Numbered from the stretch's first letter, positions 1 through 12,708 are shown. The stretch is 64,000 nt of DNA from Pararge aegeria (GCF_905163445.1 NW_024397002.1:1-64000), one strand, 5' to 3'. Notes: generated by a model not told the origin, from the letters alone. Numbers and translations: made by a program.

Positions 1-14
1 CCTCGCGCTTGCAG

Positions 15-3000
15 GCTCATGCGGCTGTACAAGCTGAAGAAGCGCTACCGCGACGTGTTCGGCACGCTGGTGCTGCTGACGCCGCTCATGTCGTCGGCGG
101 GCTGCGTGATGCTGGTCATGTACTACTTCTTCGCCATCGTGGGCATGGAGCTGTTCGCGGGCGCCGAGCTCCGGAACTGCTGCGTGTGAGTTGGCCATTC
201 ATTGCGTAGTGTCCGGGCTGAGCTGTTCGAACTGCAATCCAATAAACATCCAGTGTTGTGTCATTTAACTAATTTGATTGAGTCCCGATTCTCGTATCCC
301 CGATGCCGAATTGGTTCCGAGCAATTGTATCAGTCTTATAACCGTTGCGTCATCTAGTAGTAGTCTACTGTAAAAGAACCATATCACTGAAAAAGTTCTA
401 AAAGATTCCAAGTTTCTTCCCTGTAAGATGTTCCCTTCCCGTTTCAGGAACACGACGGTGGAGGACTTTTACAAGTTCTCGTCCAACAGCTCGACGGCGC
501 TGGGCTACTACTACCTCAACAACTTCGAGAACCTGCTCACAAGCGGCGTGACTCTGTTCGAGCTGACGGTCGTCAACAACTGGTTCATCCTCATGAACGC
601 GTACGCCATTGTCGTGGGCCCGTTTAGCAGGATCTACTTCATGGTATGAGCATCACTCTCTCGAGGAATGGTTCCTTCGAAGGTCACAACTACTGCAGGA
701 CTATTTAAAACCGGGTTTTAAAATGTGTGATACATGGAGAAAAGTATTGTTTAGAGATAAGTGCCCGTTTTCACTAAATCTAGGTAAAATCTAGCCTAAA
801 TCAAATGCCTAATAACGTATGCGATATCTATAGAAAAATTCAAATTCAAATTCATAATTTATTTATTTCAAGTAGGCCTACTTGAAATAAATAAAGTGCT
901 TGTAACTTTTGAAACGTCAAGTATGTATGTTTGTAGTGACTCTTCCACCGGTTCTGAAAGCAGATTCTACCGAGAAGAGCCGGCAAGAAACTCAGAAGTA
1001 GCCCTTTTCCAACATCAACATTTACAATCATTTTTCTATCATGCGGGAGATGAGAGCGAGGCTGGCTGCTTCCAATCTACATTGTCATTAAGGAATTCAT
1101 CAAATGTATAGTAACCTCGCTGTTTTAGATGAGTTTTTACATATTTGTTATATATATATTGGTAGGTCAAGAATTACCTTAGGAATCATGTTGTAAAAGG
1201 ATATACTCTACCCCACACAGGAGTTCTGTACCTTTCGCAGACAATATGCAGATATCACAAATTAATGTCCGTTTCTGGCAAGTCGATTGTTAATATCAGC
1301 TTTTTGTTTATAAAGAGTTATATTTTGTCTCACAAAGACTATATTATTATAAATATATTTCGAAGCTACTGCAAGTACACCTATTTGTTTAAATTTTTCA
1401 CGAAGTGATTCGCGTGATCCAAGTTTATATATTGATCGTACAGCTCTTTTTTGCAGTATAAATATACTTTCAATATCTGCAGCTGTTCCCCACAACAAGA
1501 TCCCATAGGACATAATACTGTGAAAGTATGCGAAATAAACAAGCCTAGCTGTTTCAACATCGGTAAGCTGTCTTATTTTCCTGATTGCATATGCAGCTGA
1601 GCTGAGTTTACTCGCTAGGCTTTCTATATGGGTACCCCACTGTAGCTTACAATCTAAGGTCACTCCTAGAAAAACAGTGGAGTTTAATATTTTTAGTGTT
1701 TCTCCATTTATTATGATGTTTTTATCAATTTTTTTCGTTAGGCAAAATAAATTACAAACACTGGGTTTTCTTAGCATTTAAAAGTAAGCTATTAACGGTA
1801 AATCAGTTTGACACATGAGACAAAGCACGGTTTACGTTGTCAAAATTATCTTTGTTTCGATCATGACATGGTGTGGTAGATCATTTATATACACCAAAAA
1901 TAATAAGGGACCCAAAATTGAGCCTTGTGGGACACCCATTAAGTTAGATGATCCCTTGGACTTTGTGTTTTTTACGCATACCCTATGAATTCTATCACTT
2001 AGATACGAGGCTATTTAATTGAGTTCAACGTTTTTGATACCATAATGGCTTAGTTTTAATAACAAAAGTTGAAGTAAGTTATTTACATTAAAATGATTTA
2101 ATTAGAAGTTGATAAAGTATAATTTTTTTAAAGACCTTACTAAGAGTTGGCAAGATTGAAATAGTCCTGTAATTGTTAAGGTCATCTTTATGACCGGATT
2201 TAAATTAATTTACTTTTCATTATAGGTTCGGAAAAATACCCATATCAACACATTCATTAAAAATTACGGCTAGATAAGGGGCAATAACGTCAACAATGTC
2301 AGAAATAGCCATCACCGACATACCCCACAGATCACCGGGTTTATCCAACTTTAATAACCTGAAATTCTTAACAATATTCTAACGATCAGCAGAGGATTTA
2401 AAATTAAAAATAAAAAGAATCACGATCAGCCTAACTTTAAATTACAAATTTCAATTTTAACAAAAAAATATACATAACCAAAATAAGAACAGATCCATAC
2501 TACATAAAAATAAGCACACAATAACACGCAAATTATCACAAAAATAACAATTAACAAATACAAGAAAAATGGCTCACGTGACCCGATATGTACAGCACAC
2601 ACAATGTTCTTCATTGAGATCCAACGAACAAATGAATTTATGACGGTACAGTGCTTGGTTTTATAGGAGGGTCGGTATCGATGGGGGATGCGGCTAACAA
2701 TATTTATTGCAGATATATGTTTAAAATTAAATAAAACATTGCACTCATATATACCTACAGTAGCCCAATCAATAAATTTTAATTTATTATTGACATTGAT
2801 GTGCTTAAAGTTGAATATTTTGTTAAATTCGTTGTTTATAGTTTTAAATAGTGCACTAAAAAGACTGTCCGGATGAAAATGTTCACACGCAATACCAGGG
2901 ATTTTGGCAGAAATTTCACGTTTGAATCATGCAATTTCGGCATTCTCAAAATTGCTAAAATCACCTGAAGGGGGTCGGTATACACTCAATATTATAAATC

Positions 3001-6000
3001 GCTCGAGCTCCACACCAGATAGTTCTGCAATGCGTTCAACAGAAAGACCCACTGTGTCTTTTCGTTCTTTACAAATTATATTATTACAAAAATTAAAGAT
3101 CCACCGTGAATTGCAGTCCTTCTGAAGAACGCACTTGACAATATAAATTGATGTTTACTGCTAATTGTGAGCTAGTGAGCCAGTGCTCTGTTATACACAG
3201 AATATGAACATTGAGTTTCTCAACAAACAGCTCTATTTATAATTCTTTGCCGGTGAAGCTCTATATATTTTAGTGTACAATGTTCATATGGCAGACCTTC
3301 TACGTTGTCTTACTATCTAGGTTAAATCATTATAAGAATTCTTAATAGTAATAGCGCAAGTACTTGGGGTCAGTAATAGAAATAGAAGTACTTGAAGTAC
3401 AATTTGTAAAAGTATCAATTGACTTTCTTACAACAGTTGTAACCGTATCATTTAAATTGTAAGCTAGCAAAACGATGTCTGCTGCTTACACTTTTTAGGC
3501 AGATACAATTTATCTTTTGTATAAAACAGTAATTGTTCAATGCATCTTATAATATGATGCTTTTTGACATTTAAACTGTCACCTAACAATAAAACAACAT
3601 TTGTATGCCTATCTAAATTTTTTTCATTTAGGCTATTAATGACACAATCAAAACTAGCCTAACCAGTCACTGAGTGGTTTAGGTAACAATTCATAATAGG
3701 ACCAAAACCGCTACCTAGCTTGTCAGATGTTATTATACTTTATTTTAGGTTTAGTGGACAAATTAGAATTTAAGGATACAGGAACATGTGTGACATGTCC
3801 AGACCGCTCTGGGAAAATATCTAAATTGTCAGTGAATATATTACTACAGTCTTGATTAGGTATTGGTATGTCATGAGTACATTGATATTTATATATGACT
3901 CAAAACGAACCATATTATACAGTCCTAGGGCTAACAACTCATCAGCTGCGTGGATTTGCCCATGGATCTGCTTTTGTGACAGCTCATATTTGGAAGTGAC
4001 AGTTGTCATGGAATCGTTTCACCAATCATTAGGTGATAACTATCGTGGACGGTTGATGTATGCCTAGGAATGTCCTCAGTTTAGGCGTTACTTATTTAGG
4101 CATTGCCTTACTTATTTAGCACTGAGTCACGCCGTTCCCCGGCAGGTGTTCTACCTGTTCACGATGGTGGTGCTGACCATCGTGGTGGCGAGCGTGCTGG
4201 AGGCCTTCCGCTTCCGCATCCAGTACAAGCGCAGCACCAGCAAGCGGGACGGTGAGTAGCGTGCGGCGCGCGTGCGGCTCGCGTGCGGCTCGCGTGCGGC
4301 TCGCGTGCGGCGCACTCACGGGGCTGTTCCGCAGAGGAGAAGCTGCTGCACGAGGAGGTGCACACGAGCTGGGAGGAGGCGCAGCGGCTGGGCGCGGCCG
4401 GCGCGCTGGCCGACGCGCTGCGCGCGCACCTGCCGCCCGGGGTGAGTGGCTCACACCGCGTCCCGTCTGCGCACGCACCTCGGCGCATTGCCAACTGAGG
4501 TATGCGTAGTCAGCCGACTAATCTGTAATGCTGGGTGACTTTAACATGAGTGAGCCTACCTGCAAGCGCATCGTCTAAGATGTAATTGTTTCAGAAATTT
4601 TGTGGACACGATCGATTGACATGGTTTATGTCAATTGAATCCTGTTACGATTCGGTACGGTCGTACATTGGATCCTGTCCGGTGTAACAGCAGTGTAACT
4701 TAATAGTATCCAGCATACCACAAAGCATTTACTCTAGCAATAAATTTTGTTTGAAAAAAACCTGTTTTAAAGTATTTTACTTCTGAAAGAGGATATTTTA
4801 CCTCTGTAAGAGACAGACGCGGTGATTTCGTATTTATATCAATGAGAAACTTGCCAATTAAAAATTGCATTTAAGTGGATTTGTTGCTGCACAGTAATAT
4901 TGAGAATTCGGTTTAACGTTTCTATATCATTTACGACTTTATGTTTCCGTACCTACCTACTCTTTTAATTATAGAAACCAGAAAAAAATGTAGTTGACAG
5001 TACATTGTGTAGTAATGTATTTTAATTATTGTAAAACAACTTGTTATGACCCACAATTCTAGCAAATAAATTATTATTGTTATTGGTACACATTTCATCT
5101 TTTGGCAAGTTAATCGTAATTACTGTAGAAATAGATTTCTCCAAAGGTCATGCAATAGATATAACAATAAATACCAACATATTGATACATATATGTTGGA
5201 GTATTTCCTTTATCGGGTAGCGCATGATAATCCAATGGTCTTGAGTAATCAATAAAACCACAAATAATAACTCAGAGCGTTTATTACGCAGGAACGTTCC
5301 GACAACTACGGCGACTCGCTCGCTTCTGAGCTGAGAAGGGGAAAACACACTGTTTTATGGTCCAACCGCTGATGGTGGGGGATTTTGTGTTGTTGTAACT
5401 ACTCAGCACTGCACGTGCGTTTGTTGACTCATGGTGTGCGACGACAGGTGTTGTTATTGTTGTTGCAATTACACAGCACTACACGTGTGATCGTCAATTC
5501 ATAAATTGCGCCGACATATATTCTTTTAATAGTACGAGAGGTTTGCATCCGAAATCAGCAAATGTGTCTAAGTCGTTTCCTGCTTTCGGCAGCAAACGTA
5601 ACCTAACTCTTGAACGCGAGCTCAAATAAGCACATCTACCCGATCGGGAAATTTGCCTAGTAAATATGTATTTACAAATTTTGTGGAAACGGGCTTATTT
5701 TGTAACTATGTAAAATGTACATATAGCTGTTTGTTTTCCAAATAAATAAAATTATTATATTATATTACGTACCTTAGAAAATTTTCAGATTCGAACGTTT
5801 GCACGCAGCGCAATCCTAATCTGAATAATTACTGTGAAAAATTTACGCAAAACTGGAGCTCAGGAAGAACCCACGTGTCGTATCCCCGCATGGGCGCGTG
5901 CTGACGTGACGTACCCCTGCGTGGGCGCGTGCTAACGTGTCGTACCCCTGCGTGGGCGCGTGCTGACGTGTCGTACCCCTACGTGGGCGCGTGTTGACGT

Positions 6001-7525
6001 GTCGTACCCCTACGTGGGCGCGTGCTGACGTGTCGTACCCCTACGTGGGCGCGTGCTGACGTGTCGTACCCCTGCGTGGGCGCGTGCTGACGTGTCGTAC
6101 CCCTGCGTGGGCGCGTGCTTACGTGTCGTACCCCTGCGTGGGCGCGTGCCGACGTGTCGTACCCCTGCGTGGGCGCGTGCTGACGTGTCGTACCCCTGCG
6201 TGGGCATAAGCTGACGCGGCGCCGCGTACTTGCAGATGCAGGTGACGTTCGTGGGCACGCGGCCGCGCACCAAGGAGGTGCTGCAGCGCCGCATGTACCA
6301 GAGCGACATCCTCAAGTGGCTGGCCGAGGACGACGACAGCGAGGGTGAGCCAGAGCGAACGCTTCCCGAAGGGGTGCACCCATTTCAGCACGAGACCCAA
6401 ACTTGACCACTTAGTATATATACACAATAAACATCTTCAGCAAAAGGCTGAAGATGTTTATTCACTTTAGCCTACCCCCGAAGGCCGGAAATTGTTTCAG
6501 GGCGGCGCTATTTACTTTTTCAAAATTCAAAATTCAAAATTCATTTATTTCAAGTAGGCCTAATATAAGCACTTTTGAAACGTCAAGTCTGTCTGTTTGT
6601 AGTGATTCTACCACCGGTTCGGAAGGCAGATTCTACCGAGAAGAAGCCGGCAAGAAACTCAGCAGTTGCTCTTTTCCAACATCAACAATTTACATTTTGC
6701 ATTTTAACATTCATTTTTCTATCTTGTGAGAGCTGAAAGCGGAGCCGGATGCTTCCAAGCAACCTTGTCATTAAAAAATTCATCAATTGTATAGTAACCT
6801 CGCTGTAATAAATGTGTTTTAACAAATTCTTTAAACTTGTGCATTGGCAGGTCCAAAATCACCTTAGGAATCATATTATAAAAGCGTATACTAAATCCCA
6901 CAAATGATCCCAGTACCTTACGCAGACGATATGCAGATGACACTAATTTATGACCATTTCTTGTAAGTCGACTGTTTATGTCCACTTTTTGTTTATAAAG
7001 ACTAATATGTTGTTTTACAAATACTATATTGTTATAAATATATTGTGAAGCTACAGTAAGTATGCCTATTTCTTTAAACTTCTCACGGAGGGATTCGCGT
7101 GATTTAAGTTTATATATTGACCGTACAGCTCTTTTCTGCAATATAAATATAGTTTCGATATCAGCTGCTTTACCCCATAACAAGATTCCATAGGACATAA
7201 CACTATGAAAGTACGCAAAATAAACTAGCCTAGCTATTTCAAGTAATCTGTCTAATTTTTCTGACTGCGTAGGCAGCCGAGCTTAGTTTACCCGCTAGTG
7301 AATCTATATGGGCACCCCACTGTAGCTTATTATCCAAGGTCACGCCCAGAAAAACTGTGGAAGTCTCTATTTTTAGTGATTCACCACCTTTCATGACCCT
7401 AATTGATTATCGATTGGCATCTACACAACATTAGGTATAAAGAATGATTTTTAACAGACACGCCATCCGCGCTGGCGGCCGACGAGCCTCCCGCGCCCGA
7501 CGCTCCCGCCGGCCAGCAGTTGTAG
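15..7525 (+). CDS. TPCN1: Two-pore channel protein 1 (3' six exons, 5' partial)
   Basis: Endolysosomal cation channel (two repeats of six membrane segments; gated in known members by PI(3,5)P2, voltage or NAADP-linked signals). Exons by splice signal and reading frame: 15-185, 448-643, 4146-4251, 4335-4441, 6236-6344 and 7458-7525 (TAG at 7523-7525). All junction phases agree. Exon 1 gives the S4-S5 linker and S5 of domain II (YYFFAIVGMELFAG). Exon 2 gives the pore (YYYLNNFENLLTSGVTLFEL, then TVVNNW, the TPC filter II signature). Exon 3 gives S6 (LFTMVVLTIVVASVLEAF). The last three exons give a hydrophilic cytosolic tail of about 94 residues ending AGQQL. About 250 residues are seen; the family is about 800, so domain I lies left of the window. 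Family assignment is firm; TPC1 rather than TPC2/3 rests on similarity to the vertebrate TPC1 pore as I remember it. Confidence 0.93.
844..4065 (-). mobile_element. Decayed APE-type LINE (Jockey/CR1 supergroup), copy 1, in TPC intron
   Basis: Nearly fills the 3.5-kb intron. Read on the minus strand, several frames give: an ORF1-like part around 3350-3830 with a GDS motif; endonuclease pieces (CVTEHWLTSSQL near 3200, ILSVYRPPSGDF near 2950); a reverse transcriptase piece near 2300 (GDLWGMSVMAISDIVDVIAP); a GVPQGSILGPLLFLVYINDL block near 1900; and an open C-terminal RT stretch 1262-1777 (FLGVTLDCKLQWGTHIESLA). The 3' end at about 844 carries short TTCAAA tandem units, a common LINE tail. Frameshifts and stops throughout mean it is dead. 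The 5' limit is uncertain and the clade within Jockey/CR1 is not resolved. Confidence 0.85.
858..895. repeat. Perfect 38-bp palindrome (19-bp arms, no loop)
   Basis: 858-876 and 877-895 are exact reverse complements around AGTAGGCCTACT. It sits at the 3' end of LINE copy 1. Copy 2 has only one arm followed by different sequence, so the second arm looks like a local inverted duplication. Confidence 0.9.
4270..4312. repeat. 11-bp GC-rich tandem repeat in an 83-bp TPC intron
   Basis: GCGTGCGGCTC occurs three times in full plus a partial fourth copy. It takes up about half of the short intron 4252-4334. Confidence 0.9.
4442..5873. other. TPC intron sequence without a recognised gene
   Basis: AT-rich intron. 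It holds a diverged direct duplication of about 60 bp (about 5389-5448 and 5458-5518, both around CAGCACT-CACGTG) and a stretch near 5700-5765 ending in AAATAAATAAA and alternating AT. These look like the remains of old mobile DNA, but I cannot name a family. No coding exon with matching splice phase was found. Confidence 0.6.
5874..6214. repeat. 31-bp minisatellite, 11 copies, next to a TPC exon
   Basis: The 31-bp unit begins CGTGTCGTACCCCTGCGTGG and repeats about 11 times with scattered single-base changes; the first copies differ most. The array ends about 21 bp before the acceptor of the exon at 6236, so it occupies the region where a branch point would normally lie. Confidence 0.95.
6426..6462. 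repeat. Perfect hairpin, 16-bp arms, 5-nt loop
   Basis: 6426-6441 and 6447-6462 are exact reverse complements (AATAAACATCTTCAGC). It lies in the last TPC intron, just before LINE copy 2. Confidence 0.9.
6516..7400 (-). mobile_element. LINE (same family as 844-4065), 5'-truncated copy 2, in last TPC intron
   Basis: The minus-strand open stretch 6719-7198 encodes the C-terminal end of the RT protein (SYGILLWGKAADIETIFILQ, then SRESLREKFKEIGILTVASQ, ending APLSALTR). Upstream sequence to about 7400 continues the match with frameshifts. The 3' end is at about 6516 with AATTCAAA-type tandem tail units. It is the best-preserved C-terminus of the three copies here. Confidence 0.87.
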
Positions 7526-7819
7526 GCCGCCGGGCTGGCGCCGCCGGGCTGCGTCGACGTGCATCGGCCGACCGTCCGGTTCTGTCCAAAACTGAAAATA
7601 GACTAGCCTACTTCAAAACGAGTTATGAAAAGCAACTAAGAGTAGCCAGTGCGTTTGCACGTAGGAAGTGCCTCGCTGCGCACGGACGAGTCCTCGAGCG
7701 ATGGGTGGGGGGCCGCTGCGGGAGACTACGAGTCTCAGTACTGCAGTAGTCCCACGACGCGGCCGAAGCACGCGTTGCGCATTAGCTACGTCAGAACTAG
7801 CAACGTCATTAGCTCCAGT

Positions 7820-7825
7820 AATAAA
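7820..7825 (+). promoter_or_regulatory. Candidate poly(A) signal of the TPC gene
   Basis: AATAAA about 295 bp after the TAG at 7523-7525. It is the first canonical signal I see downstream on this strand; no transcript evidence. Confidence 0.5.
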
Positions 7826-10405
7826 ATGTAGTGCGGCCGCTACAAATAAAAACAATGTCACATATTCGTAACACCGAGGCGGGTACGGTGTGCGAGCTTG
7901 GTTGTATCCGTTAGTGCTCTGGCGGGCCAGCATGACGCGAAATGTGTGTGTGTTCAATATTCCCGCAACGTCTGTCGCTCGAAAGTGCAGAGTAGGTACC
8001 GTTACTATAATATCTGCATAGTCGCAAATTCCGTTTTTTTATTTACAAATATTCTGCCAATGCCCTAGCTGTAGTATTGTGGCCAAATTTGAGCTTCAAA
8101 GGAATTAAGTAAGTAGGTAGCGTTTACTCTGACGCTATAGCGTGTCGAAACTGAAAAGCGCCTTCTCAAAAGCAAATCTTGTACTAAGGGTACCTACATT
8201 TGACGAACGCGTTACAACCAGGTATTGCAGCGCGTTCAATCAAATGTATGCACACAGATTCAAGAAACTCAAAATGAAAAGAAACTCAAAAATTTGTGAC
8301 GAATTTTTATAGAAGAATTAGAAACAATAAGTATTGTAGAGATTTTAATAGATAAGAACATATAGATAAGTATTTTGATTACGTTAAGTTTGATATTCAT
8401 AGGGAGAATGCGAATATATAATTTTGCTTATTTCTACTGTGAGGGTATTATGATTAACTGTGATACGGTACCGATGCGGCTGAGTATTTATTCGTGTGGG
8501 CAGCTAAGCTTTATTTATGTTTGACCTTTGCCTTGTATTTTAGGAGAATCCTATTTAGAGAAATGGCATCAGTAAGATTCACTTTGCTCCAGACGCGTCG
8601 GAGGGCGGCAGTCGCAGTTAAAACTCGTTGCCGGCATTCGCTGGTGCAGTAGCCCCAGTTTAAGATTTGCTCGCTCCCATAGAGGAGTCGCTTGGCATAT
8701 CAAACTGTATCTTAAATGTGAAATGGACCTAATATCTCTAATTTAAGATTCGCAAATTCTGTATTTCTGTTGTTGTTTTACAAACGCTCTGTCAGCAGCA
8801 CGAGCTAATAATTATAGGCTTTGAGCTTTAAGGAAACAGCTATTTCCATTTTATTTCGTCGTTCAAGTAAGAGCAAATCTTGTAGTAAGGCTACAGTGAT
8901 TGCCTCGAGTCGGCCCGCTCGGCCGAACGGTTGGCCAAGCAGGCAATTGTCCACAAATGGGACATTAATTCTAAAATGTTTACGGTTATTAATACTTAGT
9001 CCCAGTTCGCAGATGCCTGTGAGTACCGGCTCGTTATGTAAGCATTTATTAGCAAAGTGCTGGGTCGCATTTAGTCGCTTGCAGCTAATGAACAATCGGA
9101 TCGTAGAATTATTGACACCAACAAACTATCGCACGAAAGTTGACAGTAAAAGTCTGGCGCGTTACCTTCATTGTTGTAGATACCAAGATTAATACGATAA
9201 AAAGTTTGTAGTTCGACAGGCGAGCTACGCGACTTACCGTAGAATTTGTTGACTACTTATAGCTCAGACAAAACATTAGAATGAGGTAATTAGTAGCAGC
9301 GACAGACAAATGTATACATACGTATGTACTTACAAGTGAATGACATGCGTTTGAGATGAACTCAGCAGCTTGAGTGTAGAAGCTTTAGTGGAAGGAGTCG
9401 TCATAATAAACGGTATTATTGTAGTTGTTGTTGTTCAGCCCGACATGCCAGCGCGCGGGTCTCGGCCGGCAGCGGGCGAGAGGCCATACTGGAACTCCGA
9501 CTGCCAACCCAGAGTTCATACTCTCCATTTTTGTTCAGTATTTATTGCGCACCTACCAACGGTAGACTAGTAGGTATCGTACGGCATAGCGATAACAAAA
9601 CTATTGCAGTGATTGAGACGGATTTGATTTCCGTTACCAGGTTCCTATTTTAGACAATTATAGAACTAAGTGGCGTGCTGCAAGAACGAGCTCGTCCTGG
9701 GGGGCTTCACCACTTCGAGAATCACTCCAACATATCACTAAACGAACGAACCTAAGGATTCTCGTGAAACTCCTAATGTCCCGGTTAAAAAAGTGTCTCC
9801 TACCCGCTAATCGTGCAGTGCCCAGCCACTTAGTTTTATCATTGGAATAGGTCGCAAGTCTTGTATTAAGCTCAGTCTCGGAAATATTGGAAAAGTAGAA
9901 ACGTTATCCAATTGATTGTGAGAAGCGTCAGTTAATGCTTTAGCAAGCGTTTGATAACTGTTTTCTGTGTTAACGAATATCGTCAGTATCGAAGTAACAT
10001 AAAAGTGGCAGATAGGTACTAGTGGATATAAGTACTATGCTGTTGGTTGTCACAGTGCGACTTAACGGTTGATTTGTGTAGATGGATACCTGGTACTGTT
10101 AGGTAGTTTTAAAAGTTAGTCGACGAACATGCCTTAATAGTTGTAGAACAACAGGACTCCGTAGGGCACTCTCAGTCAGTATTCGAGCTAAGCAACTAGG
10201 TTAATGTTTAATAGGTAGATAGCTAACTTATAAGTTATTGCCGCACAGTTCATGTCTATCTCTTACCCACCTATAAACATGAAGAAGTTTATTCCACGAC
10301 TATGGAACCCTGCAGTATAAATGTTCTACAGCCGACCGATTGTTTGATTTTACTCTAAGGCATATATGTATAGCTTTAAGGCGGAAACGACGTCTCATTT
10401 TTACT

Positions 10406-10457
10406 TTGTTGTAGAAATTAAGTCGTTTTCTTAAAAACGACTTAATTTCTACAACAA
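10406..10457. repeat. Perfect hairpin, 24-bp arms, 4-nt loop
   Basis: 10406-10429 and 10434-10457 are exact reverse complements; the stem contains GTAGAAATTAAGTCG. Intergenic, with no flanking target duplication seen. Confidence 0.92.
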
Positions 10458-12109
10458 CTTCTCTGGTAATCAACTTCCAATGTGCTTCCATGATAATCAC
10501 TATAGAACTTTCTTTATCTAATGAGAACAGAGAAATAATGAAATGAATTAGAAACAATGGAATCAGTTGTTGTAGATATCTCTAAGATGAATCGGTTGTA
10601 TGCACTGTGCACTTGGAGCCGTTGAAGCCACTCTACAGAACGAGTTTCATCGTCCAGCCTTCTCCCACAGTTAAAAGTGCCTTATTGCCTCGGACTCGGC
10701 CCCGCGCCATAACAGCCCACTAATTGTTTTGAAATAAACCGCTTGCTAGTAATTGAGAATGTGATATTAATAATAATTATTTGAAGGACCACATTTTTAG
10801 CTAATTATTTTCGGTAAACGTTTTTTTACCAAACGTTAGTTGTGATTCGTTTAATCGTTCACACTCAGTATTACCTAATTTATTTTTACTTTCGACTTAA
10901 ACTTTTATTTCGATACATTTAAACTTATTTTATAATTCTTATTACAAATAAAATGTAATAATCATATGTTTTAGTGTTTTATTTACTTCCAAAAGCAATC
11001 CTTTTGTAACTTTTACATATTATTGGTATCTATTTACCTTGATGGTGATTTACATACTAGATGGCAGATTTCAGTCCGATATAACACTGTGTACGGGAGG
11101 AAGGATGGATAACTTTATGGTTACGGCCGATTGACCGTTAATAGTTATTTATCTACTTATTCGAGTTTTAATATGAAACAGTTGCATAAATAACTATTAC
11201 GGCACCGGAATTGCTCGGACTGATAGGATATAATCCCATCAAGTTTAAAGCCTTACTGCCATTAAAACACTTATATTTCAAATGGACAAGTGTCCCCGAG
11301 GAGACAAACATAACGGTTTCGTCATACAAGCCTCCGAATAAGGCAGCAACGATACTAAGTGTACTCGGGGACTTGGTTATATTGTACATACAGCGTGGCA
11401 CGTAGCTTTAGTCGCTAGCAATGGAGGAGTTGTTTTCGGATATCAAACTCTATTCGATAAAGTAAAGGGCTTGATGTCTCATGTTTTAGAGTCACAAATG
11501 CTTTACTTATTTATTTTGATTTTAATTTTACAAACTTCTACCAAAAGCCCTAGCTGAAGAATTGTAGGCAAATTTGAGTTTTAATATCAATAAGGTCAAT
11601 TTATTCTGATGTTCAAGTATTTGGATACTCTAAAAAGACTATTGCGAGCGAGCAAATCTATTACTAACTTCTCCGTCAACAGTGAAATACGTAATCAAAT
11701 TGAGTTAGAAGAAAACAAGTAACATTAAAATAGCTTCCCAATTCGTAGATGAAAGCTTGTTTAAGTCAAATCTACTACTATTGATTCTACTACATCATTT
11801 AAGTTTGAAACACCCGAGCGCTCCTCAACTAGCACTACTTGGTTTGTGACACTTATCTCATAGATTACAAGTTTATTTGGCGGCTGCGAAATAAAATATA
11901 TTTGATAAAAATATTTTATATTAAATAGATTCACAAAAAGACATAAGTTAAATACAAAGCATGTATAGTACGTGCCGAATGAAGAAGTACATTGACCCCA
12001 TGGCCGTTTAAGAAGGGGAGGCAAACCTTTATTATACAATAATATTTTGTTAGCCCTTGACTGTCTTTAGTTTATTTGTAATAAAAATAAATTGTGATGA
12101 TTTTTATAG

Positions 12110-12240
12110 GACTTACAGTGTCTTTCAAAAGTATTTATGTTACTGTGTGCAAGTGATGGAGGTGCGTGCTGGAATTCGAACTCGGTCCCCCGAAAGTAAA
12201 GTTGAGCTCCTACCCACTGGGCTAGCGCCACTTCTCCCCA
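12110..12240 (-). mobile_element. tRNA-derived SINE
   Basis: On the minus strand, a box-A-like stretch (TAGCCCAGTGGGTAGGAGCT, about 12207-12224) is followed by a box B (GAGTTCGAATTCC, about 12171-12183). This is the internal RNA polymerase III promoter layout. There is no convincing cloverleaf with matched acceptor arms, so it is a SINE head rather than a tRNA gene. Limits are approximate. Confidence 0.7.
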
Positions 12241-12293
12241 AAATTCTATGTATACCAACAAATTGAGCTAGATGAATAAACTAAGCGCTATAT

Positions 12294-12384
12294 GTAATTA
12301 ATAACTATTTCAGAATTAACTGAAATAGTTATTAATTACAAATCCAGATAGATTTGTAATTAATAACTATTTCAGTTAATTCTA
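12294..12384. repeat. Hairpin plus third copy of the same arm
   Basis: 12294-12313 and 12320-12339 are perfect 20-bp inverted arms (GTAATTAATAACTATTTCAG) around a 6-nt loop. A third copy of the arm in direct orientation starts at 12356. A small hairpin (ACAAATC-CAGATA-GATTTGT) bridges copies two and three. Confidence 0.92.
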
Positions 12385-12514
12385 ACGAATTTACCATTGT
12401 GTAAGTTAGGCTTTCTTGGGTTATTTTTCTAAGGTCAATGTACTTTTGTTTCAATGCATTTGGCACGGACTCGTTACGTTAAATACCTATAATGACCCCT
12501 CACCGAATATAATA

Positions 12515-12520
12515 TTTATT
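12515..12520 (-). promoter_or_regulatory. Candidate poly(A) signal of the MVK gene
   Basis: AATAAA on the minus strand, about 190 nt past the MVK stop codon at 12709-12711. Position is plausible; no transcript evidence. Confidence 0.45.
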
Positions 12521-12585
12521 GCCACGAGACCGAATGATTTAAAGATTTCAGCTATCGACTCCCCATATGAAAATGAATGAACACA

Positions 12586-12630
12586 AAATGTCCGCAGATG
12601 CCTACGTTTAGTAGGCATCTGCGGACATTT
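12586..12630. repeat. Perfect hairpin in the likely MVK 3' UTR
   Basis: 12586-12605 and 12611-12630 are exact 20-bp inverted arms (AAATGTCCGCAGATGCCTAC) with a 5-nt loop. On the minus strand it begins about 78 nt after the MVK stop codon and before the candidate poly(A) signal, so it would probably be transcribed. Confidence 0.9.
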
Positions 12631-12708
12631 CGCGTTTCGTACAGAGAATCACCCACGACTAAAATATCTGGGTATGATCAGCCTTGTCTCCTGCGGTTCG
12701 GGCGTCCG

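Larger units (their letters stand above)
7826..12500. other. Intergenic region between the convergent TPC and MVK genes
   Basis: No open reading frame here resembles a known protein. Three diverged copies of a repeat of about 150 bp are present: about 8024-8195, 8740-8890 and 11505-11665. They share words such as GCAAATCTTGTA, CCCTAGCTG and CAAATTTGAG. A partial fourth match lies near 9850. The region also holds the SINE and hairpins listed separately. Confidence 0.6.

Noticed and set aside
4116..4509. Minus-strand and alternative plus-strand frames around TPC exons 3-4
   Set aside because: GC-rich shadows; the TPC frame has correct splice sites and a family match.
8805..9192. Paired frames of 96 and 123 codons on opposite strands
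   Set aside because: No similarity to any family I recognise, no splice context, and they overlap a degenerate repeat.
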